From assembly GCA_947623455.1 (NCBI GenBank), contig OX392543.1, positions 16,242,757-16,306,756 of the forward strand: a stretch of 64,000 bases of DNA. Reading direction: 5' to 3'. This document shows, piece after piece, positions 56,374 through 64,000 of this stretch (position 1 is the stretch's first letter; every line of letters starts with the position of its first letter). Made by a program: the position numbers and the translations under genes. Source of the stretch: Mimachlamys varia (lineage: Eukaryota; Mollusca; Bivalvia; Pectinida; Pectinidae). The notes beneath the pieces were generated by a model. That model made no database searches. It was not told where the DNA came from and saw only the letters and a list, made by a program, of their open reading frames with translations.

Positions 56374-56910
56374 TTTCGCTAGCCAAGGGTTACGATCCGC
56401 ACACTCATCTTCACCCTTGGCATATATAGACCACATTTCGTAAATCCCGCGACGAGAATTTTCATTGGATGCAGCTAGGTCTGGCTGCGTCCAATCAGAG
56501 CGCACCTTACATTTGATCACGCGCTCTTCTTATGGGACAGAAAAATGTAAACAAACATGGCACAATGTGGACTGTGTCATGGATCTTTACCAGTAAAACA
56601 GAGAAGAACAATCTTTACTGACACATCTACGGTAAGGACTCAGTGCGTGGATCGTCGTTTTCTGATGCTGTCTAATTTGATCAAGCCTGAATTTTTCACA
56701 GATCAACCGAACGAGATGTTCTTCCATGTTTACATTCATTGCTGAAGCTGTTTTGTTACACGCATTTTGATTGGTCGGTGATTACGTGATTCAAAAGGAT
56801 ACAACGCACACCGACCGCTAGGTGGCAGACCCGGGAGCTTTCAATTTTGCCATGATATATTCCAGGGGTGTAGATTACATAGGTGATCGTAACCCCTGGA
56901 TATCGAGGAT
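56374..56910. repeat. inverted repeats flanking the CxxC exon
   Basis: 'AGCCAAGGGTTACGATCCGC...CACCCTTGGCATATAT' at 56374-56420 and 'ATATATTCCAGGGGTGTAGA...GTGATCGTAACCCCTGG' at 56862-56906 are inverted relatives. A hairpin ATTGGATGCAG / CTGCGTCCAAT lies at 56463-56496. Together they suggest that the exon between them sits in a mobile or duplicated cassette. Confidence 0.5.
56557..56631 (+). CDS. candidate 25-codon first exon with a CxxC motif
   Basis: ATG in a good context (AAACATGG) starts 25 codons, MAQCGLCHGSLPVKQRR then TIFTDTST, ending exactly at GTAAGG (56632), a phase-0 donor. CGLC followed by basic KQRR is like the start of small zinc-binding N-terminal modules in multi-copy invertebrate genes; I cannot name it. 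CCAAT-type boxes lie 50-65 bases upstream (ATTGG at 56464, CCAAT at 56492). Downstream exons were not found. The flanking inverted repeats mean it could be part of a repeat family rather than a working gene. Confidence 0.4.
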
Positions 56911-57190
56911 GTGAAAAGACGGCCTCTCGGTGGTTACAAATGTTGAGTCCGTATGTATTTGGGAGCTGGGGAATATGTTCGTGTAAGCCTCTTTGCAATC
57001 GTCCGGAACTTTCGCCGATTTAATGTACTACCCCTTGAAGTATACGGCCAAAGGCCCCCAGCAGTACACCCCACCCGGTCAAAGTATACTGACAACGGGT
57101 GAACCAGTCGTTTTACTCCCAAAATACTGAGCGTCAAGCCAAGAATAAAAACTACCATTGTTAGAGACTTTGGTATGTATTGTCCTGGAA
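56911..57190 (-). mobile_element. tRNA-like SINE, second shared-tail type, copy d
   Basis: 'GACGGCCTCTCGGTGG', 'CCCACCCGGTCAAAGTATAC', 'AACGGGTGAACCAGTCG', 'CTGAGCGTCAAGCC', 'ACTACCATTGTTAGAGAC' in the same order as 37852..38211; the tRNA head is replaced by the next element. Confidence 0.65.
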
Positions 57191-57520
57191 CAGGAAGGGG
57201 GTGCACTTTACGAGCTTTTAGGGTTTTTTTTATAAATAAAAATTATCCACGGTCCAACGTTACCAAGCGTTTTTTCGTACCTCTACTAGAAGTATGTTTT
57301 TGATGTAAGAAAGGTAGTCGGGGTCGATTTTTCGACCTGATTTTCAAGCTTTCCACCATTTAAGCTTGACGGCCATTGGATGGGGGCATTTTTATCGAAA
57401 ATTTATCTACCCCCCCCCCCCCCCCCCCCCCGAAATTTTTTTATAAAATTACTCTAAACCCCTTAGTTTCGGTCAATAAATAGCTGTAACAAATTATTAG
57501 GTTATTGTAGCACGAGACAC
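57191..57520. mobile_element. diverged long-form relative of the 39025 MITE; C run
   Basis: 'AAAATTATCCACGGTCCAAC', 'GTCGATTTTTCGACCTGAT', 'GGGGGCATTTTTATCGAAAA', a run of about 20 C at 57412-57431, then 'AAATTACTCTAAACCCCTTA' and 'TAGCTGTAACAAATT'. Complementary to 39033..39306 in order. Ends degraded; it abuts a SINE just as the 39025 copy sits in one. Confidence 0.6.
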
Positions 57521-58316
57521 GTCACGGCGTTATATTATGCATTTCTAACAAGAAACTTCACGCTGCTTATTCCATACCACTCAGCAGTAATTGAGCTCGT
57601 AGTTGGGCAGTGTTAGAATAGATTGAATGCAAGCGTCGACCACCGAAAGGGCTTACCCGCTATGCTCCCCAGGGAATTTATAAAAAATTGGCGCCGAACA
57701 TATTTTGAAGCAGAATAGTGGTCTCAGTCATTTTTTTTTTTTTTACAGAATTACGATTCAATAATTTTACACATGTTCGTCTTTCAACCAACTACTCTTG
57801 GACTCGTGTCCCCGGTATAATATATTTGTATGATAATGCACGGGGTTACTGCCCAGAAAAGTTGTTATCTCCACGTAAGGGCCATCTGCGCTCTTTCATT
57901 CGGGAAAAAATGTGTTACTTTCAGTCAATTGATACAACGTTTTCTCGCTTTTTTTCAAAATTATAATCAAATATATCGATACATTTTGAGATCGTCACTG
58001 CACACTCTACTCAATATTTCCAACCCAATCTTTCCCTATCATTATTATTTACATGTCTGTATGTCTAGCGAAAAAAAATGAATGATAAATGGGGTTGTTT
58101 TGCCGGGATTCCTAGTTGAAACTATCAATTCAGAATGCACATTTTCTATCGGATGATCTTTATGGAAAAATATTCAAAATTGTTTCTGGAGATTCGATCA
58201 TACTGACGACCCCAGACACCATTTCCAATTTTTTGATATTCCATAAAAAACGTACATTTTGTTGGAAAAATGCAGGCAACTTATATATTATAGACACGAA
58301 GTAGCTAGCCTCTTGC
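57521..58316. other. no gene seen
   Basis: AT-rich, unsupported frames. Confidence 0.45.
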
Positions 58317-58411
58317 ATCGTCAGATACCGATGTTTAATTGCACTATGTTACGCTCAACTAATCAATGGAACGGAGCGTACTGTAATCCAACGTGTACCG
58401 TATCTGACGAT
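58317..58411. mobile_element. 95-bp foldback element, unexpanded relative of the 40634 minisatellite
   Basis: ATCGTCAGATACCGATGTTT...ATTGCACTATGTTACGCTC in the left arm; GAGCGTACTGTAATCCAACG...GTATCTGACGAT in the right arm. Same motifs, in the same order, as the edges of 40634..41073. Confidence 0.75.
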
Positions 58412-58487
58412 AAGCCTCCTGATGGATCAAAGTTTTCCTTTTTAGAAGAGTTAGTGACGTCAATCGTTTTTGTTCATGAATAGGTTT
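58412..58487. other. spacer
   Basis: Nothing seen. Confidence 0.4.
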
Positions 58488-59155
58488 GGTTTTATTTGTT
58501 TTATACGTCATATAAGTTATTTAAGGACAGCCTCTCGGTGCATGCGATGTGAGTGTGTGTTGAGTGCGTATGTATTCGGGAGGCCACGGGATGATTGTTT
58601 AAGTCTCCTTGCGATAGTCCGGAATCACTGCCGATTTAAAGTGCTACCGCCTGCACTGAAGTTCCAGCAGAACACCTCATTGTTCACATTTACTACTTCG
58701 AACTTCGATAATGCTGAGCGTCAAGCAGGTAGTAGTTAATACCGAGTTACCGTTAATATCGAGTTGTGAGTTTCGAGTTACAAAGTGCGACTCGCACTTT
58801 ACAACTCGCAACTCGAAACCGACAAAAAGTGAATATCATTTTTTAGACTCGTATATGAACCGACCAGGGAACAAAACCCAAAGCCTTCCTCACAGGGGCG
58901 AACGTTCAACTAAAGGCCAAACGTTTGGTAGTGTCAATGGAGACATTAGGAAGGAGGAAGATGATCTCAAGTTTTGTCGCCTCGTACACAGTTGCTTGAG
59001 TTTCTGTCAGTATATATATTTTTTATGTATATATGAAGCCACTGTAATGGGAGGCTCATTTAACACATATGTATTTATTATTTACTGACAGAAACTCAAG
59101 CAACTGTGCCTCGTACGAATCATTCAATGGGGGCAGCAGGTACAAGAATTATTCT
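58488..59155 (-). mobile_element. tRNA-like SINE, second shared-tail type, copy e, with nested insertions
   Basis: Tail 'TTTTATTTGTTTTATACGTC', body 'CTCTCGGTGCATGCGATGTG', 'GAGCGTCAAGCAGGTAGTAG', tRNA-like 'AAGCCTTCCTCACAGGGGCG', leader 'GGAGACATTAGGAAGGAGG' and 'ATGGGGGCAGCAGGTAC', so the 5' leader and the tail are both retained. A short palindromic stretch at 58740-58822 (CGAGTTGTGAGTTTCGAG / CTCGCAACTCGAAAC) replaces part of the body, and a MITE splits the leader. Confidence 0.75.
58979..59116. mobile_element. 120-bp MITE with perfect 25-bp ends and 9-bp target duplication
   Basis: Element 58988..59107 begins ACAGTTGCTTGAGTTTCTGT (plus CAGTA) and ends with its exact complement. GCCTCGTAC flanks it directly at 58979-58987 and 59108-59116. 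The matching SINE leader at 38557 has a single GGCGACTAAA-type sequence there. A perfect 9-bp duplication fits Mutator-type elements; identical ends imply a recent insertion. Confidence 0.9.
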
Positions 59156-59325
59156 TACTTCCCTACCTGTATGTATTTTTTATCATTTGCGCTGGTTAAC
59201 GACAAATGACCATTTTAGTTATTCAAGGCCAAATAGCATTGTAACGACTAGATATTTAAAAAAAAATCAAAAACAAAAAAATGAAACCAGAAACAAAAAG
59301 TTAAAATCTCAAACGTTAAAAACTT
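59156..59325. other. no gene; A-rich
   Basis: AAAAAC-rich stretch at 59250-59320. Confidence 0.4.
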
Positions 59326-59500
59326 CAGAGGATACCAAAGCGTCAACAAAACTATAATCCGAACTCAAAATTGATTAAACTAGAGGCAAAATAGGAACAA
59401 CAAAAACAGATTTACACGGAGACTCTCGTAAAAGCACAAGAGAATAAGACCAGGTGTCCCGGAAGAGTAAGCGTCTTCTGCTTCATCGACGACAAATACA
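59326..59500 (-). mobile_element. retroelement 3'-end fragment
   Basis: 'GATACCAAAGCGTCAACAAA', 'TAATCCGAACTCAAAATTGA', 'CACGGAGACTCTCGTAAAAG', 'AAGCGTCTTCTGCTTCATCG'. Confidence 0.7.
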
Positions 59501-59848
59501 TCAGCAGCAAATGAATCGTTTATGAAATATTCAGAAACATGTCATGTTTCTTTACAGAAATAAATTAACTGTAAGTAATCTAAGATTTATTGCAAAGAAA
59601 ATGTATCAAATAACCTTTGTATAGATGGTACATTATAAAATCTGTGACGTATTTGTTAGAAATCAGCAATTTCCATCATCATATGCTTGACTGGAAATGG
59701 TTCGTGGACGCCATATTCAATGTAACAAAACAAGAAATACAAAATGTAGTTGCCTGAATTTCAGGAGTTAACGATAAATATTTAATATTGATTATTTATT
59801 GTATAATCTTAAGTCTTATATATACTGTTAAATTAATATTTTATTATA
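59501..59848. other. no gene seen
   Basis: AT-rich. Confidence 0.45.
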
Positions 59849-60243
59849 TTTACATTCTGATTGTTTCTTCTCTATATATTTACATTCCGATTGTTTCTTC
59901 TCTATATGTACATACCAACTGAAAACAACAAACACTAGACTATGAATACATCATGAATACAGTATGAATACATCCATTCACGTGAATTACTTATGACGTA
60001 ATATATTAGTCTTGTTCAATAGAAGTCTTACGGCTCCGCTTCGGATAACATTGAGAACGCCCCCGCGTCAAACGCTCAAATGACTACGGTAAAATATTGG
60101 CGCCAATTTTATTCAAATTATGGCTGTTCCGCTTTTTTCGTTTAAAGGACGGCGCGATAACAAACCGGGTTGATTAACCAGTTATTCGATAAATAAGAAA
60201 TTGAATTAAACAATTGTTCAATAGTAAAAATGTAAATATATGG

Positions 60244-60393
60244 ATTGAACGGCATTGTTTTAATTTTCATGCCGGTATGAATGCAAATCGGTAACATCCA
60301 TATTGACCATGAAGCCCTAGCGGGCTTCATGCAATATGGATGTAACCGCTTTTCATTCATACTGGCATGAAAATTAAAACAACGCCGTTCAAT
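60244..60393. repeat. 150-bp palindrome, first copy
   Basis: ATTGAACGGC...TTTAATTTTCATGCC and complement; centre ATGAAGCCC-TAGC-GGGCTTCAT. A few mismatches between arms (CAAATCGG against CCGCTTTT). Confidence 0.85.
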
Positions 60394-60768
60394 CCATATA
60401 TATTTACATTCTGATTGTTTCTTCTCTATATGAACATACCAACTGAAAACAACAAACACTAGACTATGAATACATCATGAATACAGTATGAATACATCCA
60501 TTCACGTGAATTACTTATGACGTAATATATTAGTCTTGTTCAATGGGAGTCTTACGGCTCCGCTTCGGATAACATGGGGAATGTCCCCGCGTAAAACGTT
60601 CAAATGACTACGGTAGATTATTGGCGCCAATTTTACCCAAATTATGGCTGTTCCGCCTTTTTTCGTTTAAAGGACGGCGCAATAACAAACGCAGTTGATT
60701 AACCAGTTGTTCAATAAATAAGGAAATAGATTAGACAATTGTTCAGTAGTAAAAATGTAAATATATGA

Positions 60769-60917
60769 ATTGAACGGCGTTGTTTTAATTTTCATGCCGG
60801 TATGAATGCAAAGCGGTTACACCCATATTGACCATGAAGCCCTAGCGGGCTTCATGCAATATGGATGTAACCGCTTTGCATTCATACCGGCATGAAAATT
60901 AAAAAACGCCGTTCAAT
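60769..60917. repeat. 149-bp palindrome, second copy
   Basis: Same palindrome, better preserved: the arms differ at only a few positions (CACCC against GGATG, one missing base near the end). Confidence 0.85.
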
Positions 60918-60925
60918 CCCTATAT

Positions 60926-61943
60926 GAAAAAGGAGCATAATCACACAATCTATTATAAGAATTTGAAACTTTGAACGCATCTTTGTGATATAAAAGAGCA
61001 ATACCTTTATAGGAATTTTCTGTCTCCCGTAAACTCTTTCTCTCCCAGCCCCACGAGTCTGTAGATTTAAGAAGTTATATGCGTATTTCATTAACGTTTT
61101 ATTTGTAGATGAAGACAATTTTGACAAATGATTTATTCGTTCAATTACAATAAGATGGCAATAAAGTGCAAGATATTGAAAAATTATTATCTGGAAGCAA
61201 TTGTATGACGCTCTGATCGAGGAGAAGGAATTCTATAGAGATCGTCAGTGCTAGAGTAGGTATACATATTTTGACATTTTCTTAAGTGATATCCCTGTGT
61301 TTTTTCTTATCCTTTTATTTTATCATGTGTACAAAAGAAGAAAACTTACATAGTCTTCTTTTAAAATTATCTTTTGTTGGTATTTCGTCCTTCTGCACTC
61401 ACAATGTAGTATATAAACCGTTTTTTGTACATATCTATTATATATGATTTTTCATTGTGGCCAAAGTTTCGCCTTTGTATCCTGCTTGTATGACGAAACG
61501 AAGGAAATAGCTCTGCAGCTACCACACAGAGGAAGACGGCCAAATTGCACAATTGAGAGATTTACACTTTCCCTGATTAGACGAGAAAGTTTTTTTTTTC
61601 TTTTGTCCCAACCACATGTTTTTTCCGGGTGATCCGGTTTCCCCTCACATAAAACCCTGTCCACTTACATCCGGGCCATTACTAAGGTTTATTCAGGAAA
61701 CCTATATTGAGACCTATTTTCCGACATTAAATGCAGCTTTGTTATGTAGAGAAGCTTGAAGAGTATATAGGTCTCTACATGTTTAGGGGCACAATTACTT
61801 GGATAAAAACACTCGGTCGATGGGATTGTCAAAGCCGGTAAGTCAGAGCCACCATTACCTCAGAGTGCACATTATCTATCCATCATCTTTATAGCTACCG
61901 ATCATGGACAGAATATATCAGACAGCGCCCCCCTACTATAGAA
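60926..61943. other. no gene seen
   Basis: Short frames on both strands at 61367-61664; no support. Confidence 0.45.
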
Positions 61944-62019
61944 TATTCAATCGGGAACCGTCGGTATATTCCGTAAACAACAAAATACGGAAACTGCCGA
62001 CGGTTCCCGATTGTTGAAT
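61944..62019. mobile_element. 76-bp foldback element, CGGGAACCGTCGG type
   Basis: ATTCAATCGGGAACCGTCGG...CCGTA and TACGG...CCGACGGTTCCCGATTG(T)TGAAT. Best preserved of the three related sites (11844, 33011). Confidence 0.8.
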
Positions 62020-62995
62020 TTTATAAAAATATCAAATCAATTTAAAAAATAATAATACCTCTATTAATTTTGATCATTTGGATGTCTATATTCTAACAAT
62101 AATATTAATTATAATATATGCAAAATTTTTATACCGCTCTAAATAATTTGTGAAAACTCTAAAGCGCTTCGCAACATGTGGATAATAATAGTACTTGTAA
62201 TAAACAAATAAATAAATAAAAGACAGTATAGACATGTGGTCAATGTCGAGAGCCTAAAATACAGACGTGAAAAGGTGTCAAAACGTTTCTTGCATATTAC
62301 CACAGTACTTAGTATTCGTAATGCTGATAACAGATGGTAGGATATTTCACAACGTTGCCGAAACATTTCCAAAGCAACAATTTCGAAACGTCACAGATCG
62401 AGATTTTGGGACCCACAACAATGATTCTCTCTCCGACCTCGGTGATCTTGACGGCTGATACAAGGTAACTAGCTCCCTTATGTACTGGGGAGCTGTTCCA
62501 TAGAATGCCTTATTTGTATATACCAAGGTTTTGTACTGTGACCTTTGGATTTCAATTGAATAGAAACACCATCTTTGCTGATTTCAACGATTAAACAAAG
62601 GGGTAACCGAAGATAAACAAAACTGTTCTTTGAATATGAAATCAATGAAGAAAAATGATTATATGTTTAATATTGACCCTTGTATGGCATTGTCACTATA
62701 TAACTGTACTGGGTTCAATTGGCATTTTTTAAGGTATAAATGTCATGGACAAATTGTTGACGTCATAACAGCTCGCAAACAAACACCAGAGCAATATTTT
62801 ATAGAAGCAAGCTGACAGGAACAGTTATTGTTTCTATTATAAATCATATATATATTAAGTATTATTAATATAATTTGCAACAGGTTTTAGTTGAAAGCAA
62901 CTATTTTTCTTTTACAGATATAATAACATTTAGAGTAGAAATGAATTATCGTATTTGAGAGATTAACAAGATGAAATAACCCACGAGGACCATTT
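62020..62995. other. no gene seen
   Basis: AT-rich; a short frame at 62267-62458 is unsupported. Confidence 0.45.
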
Positions 62996-63210
62996 GATAC
63001 CTTTCATCATTTATCCATATCCGTAATGTATAATATTACCCTTCTAGCTCTAAGAATATTACCCTTCTGTACCTGTCAGCATTTAACCAGGTCCGTATAA
63101 CATCACCCTTCTGTACCTCCCAGCTTTTTCTCCCACGTAACCTTTTTGTACTTCTCAGCATAAAATTTAAAAAAAAGCTTCTGTACCTCTCAGCATTATT
63201 CATTGAGCCC
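62996..63210. repeat. degenerate tandem repeat, CTTCTGTACCTCTCAGCA unit
   Basis: 'TTACCCTTCTGTACCTGTCAGCATTTA' type units (here shortened: CTTCTGTACCT, CAGCATTTA, CCATATCCGTA) recur four to five times at about 42-55 bp. The same unit resumes at 63905. Confidence 0.7.
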
Positions 63211-63904
63211 TCTTTGACCCTGTTTGTTTCGCTTTCCCAGTCTAGCTGTTGTAGCCGGTTTCTAATAGGCAGAGCGCGCGATTGGTCATGCCGATTCCCC
63301 GCACAATCGGCACAAGATGGCGGCTTAAAGATATATGTTTTCCGGTAATAGTCATTGACTGTTTCTTTAAAATATTCTTCTGTTCTCGTTCGATCATCTC
63401 GCAATCTGGACGGCTAATGGTAGACCAGGAAACGAGTAGTAAAAACAAACTGACAAAAGACCGACGAAAGGCCAGACAAAAAAAGATATATGTGTTTCGT
63501 GTAACACATTGAAAAAATAGGTTTGTATTAGTAAATAAGTATATATGATTTATATAGGAAAGAAATCTTTACTTTAACATTGTTTCTTTGAAAATTGTCT
63601 TTAAATGTTTGAGACACAACGTAGGTATAACATATAAGGGTAGACAGAGTTACCGGAAAGAGAAGTATTGTTTTGTTTGGTCTTAATTACGATAAATGGA
63701 ACAAAGTCCGCTACACAAATAAGGTGTATTGCTTGGCAAAAAGATCGGCTTCGTGATTAAATTTCAAACGTACACTACAAAAGCTAAATGATAAACCGCC
63801 ATCTTGCATGCTTGCCGGTACACCCGATTAGAAAACGTGCCGGTCACATGACCGGATGTCCGATCTTCAACCGGCCTGTGTTAAAACAAGCAGCACCTTT
63901 AATA
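63211..63904 (+). promoter_or_regulatory. possible promoter with NF-Y, GCGCGC and YY1-like sites
   Basis: GCGCGCG (63274), ATTGGTCA (63281) and CAAGATGGCGGC (63313-63324) fall within 50 bases, the typical make-up of a TATA-less housekeeping promoter. The YY1-like site contains a minimal ATG GCG GCT TAA uORF. A later ATG at 63418 opens a lysine-rich frame (MVDQETSSKNKLTKDRR...) that stops at 63510 without a good donor. A second CAAGATGGCGG lies on the other strand (63796-63806). A gene running out of the window is possible. Confidence 0.3.
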
Positions 63905-64000
63905 TTTGTCTCTTAACATTTACCCTTGTAACTCTTCTGTATCATACAGCATTAGTCCATGTCCGTATTATAAACTTTTCTGTACCTCTCAGGCATGTAT
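63905..64000. repeat. continuation of the CTTCTGTACCTCTCAGCA repeat
   Basis: 'TAACTCTTCTGTATCATACA', 'GCATTAGTCCATGTCCGTAT' and 'TTTTCTGTACCTCTCAGGCA' continue to the window edge, so the array at 62996 is interrupted by about 700 bp. Confidence 0.6.

Larger units (their letters stand above)
59849..60925. repeat. direct tandem duplication, unit about 524 bp
   Basis: 'CATACCAACTGAAAACAACA' at 59911 and 60435, 'TCTTACGGCTCCGCTTCGGA' and 'AATTATGGCTGTTCCGC' recur 524 bp apart with a few per cent change. Each unit ends in a 150-bp palindrome. Confidence 0.9.

Noticed and set aside
63282..63512. Coding gene start at 63418
   Set aside because: The lysine-rich frame stops at 63510 without a usable donor, so only the promoter-like motifs were kept, at low confidence.

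Overview
This is eukaryotic, intron-rich, AT-rich DNA, most likely from a bivalve mollusc and probably a scallop-type genome. The evidence is a class A peptide receptor of the vasopressin/oxytocin (conopressin) type interrupted at the intron position typical of that family. In addition, there are many tRNA-derived SINEs with the 'Meta-domain' core that I recall from mollusc genomes. The species is inferred, not read. There are no bacterial-style operons, and almost none of the short open frames are genes.

One gene is convincing: on the minus strand, 13100 down to 12125, the first coding exon of a vasopressin/oxytocin-receptor-like GPCR. It encodes 325 residues from the N-terminus through TM6 and ends at a consensus GTAAGT donor (12124..12119). 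Its TM6 reads C-S-S-P where the family normally has C-W-x-P. I did not find the TM7 exon in the remaining 12 kb. Weaker exon candidates with supporting signals are a 25-codon CxxC exon ending at a donor (56557..56631), a hydrophobic exon ending at GTAAGT (51307..51460), a coding-like tail at 16037..16390, a cysteine-containing set of frames at 34513..35277, and a YY1/NF-Y-type promoter near 63.3 kb.

The rest is a dense, nested repeat landscape. It includes: (a) tRNA-headed SINEs in at least four types, two of which share one 3' tail; (b) foldback MITEs, several with target-site duplications good enough to suggest a superfamily: 8-bp hAT-like (418..680, 39025..39314), 9-bp Mutator-like (58979..59116), 8-bp in a palindrome (30587..30696), TTAA (five copies), TA pogo/Tc1-like (3001..3483, 10341..10776); (c) fragments of a retroelement whose reading frame still shows reverse-transcriptase-type protein remnants (37176..37792, 39960..40345); (d) two striking minisatellites, a 50-bp unit that grew from the arm of a foldback element (40634..41073) and a 29-bp unit repeated about 29 times (53292..54136); (e) local duplications (524 bp at 59849..60917; a 320-bp pair at 44.9 and 47.9 kb).

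Layout: 0-11 kb repeats; 11.8-13.1 kb receptor exon; 13.7-17.3 kb repeats with a possible terminal exon; 17.3-35 kb mostly unique sequence with scattered MITEs and SINEs and a weak gene remnant at 34.5 kb; 36-43 kb very repeat-rich with nested insertions; 43-53 kb mixed; 53.3-54.1 kb minisatellite; 55-61 kb nested repeats and a CxxC exon; 61-64 kb mostly unique with a possible promoter. The genes do not form a visible pathway. All similarity and family statements come from reading by eye; no database or alignment was run.
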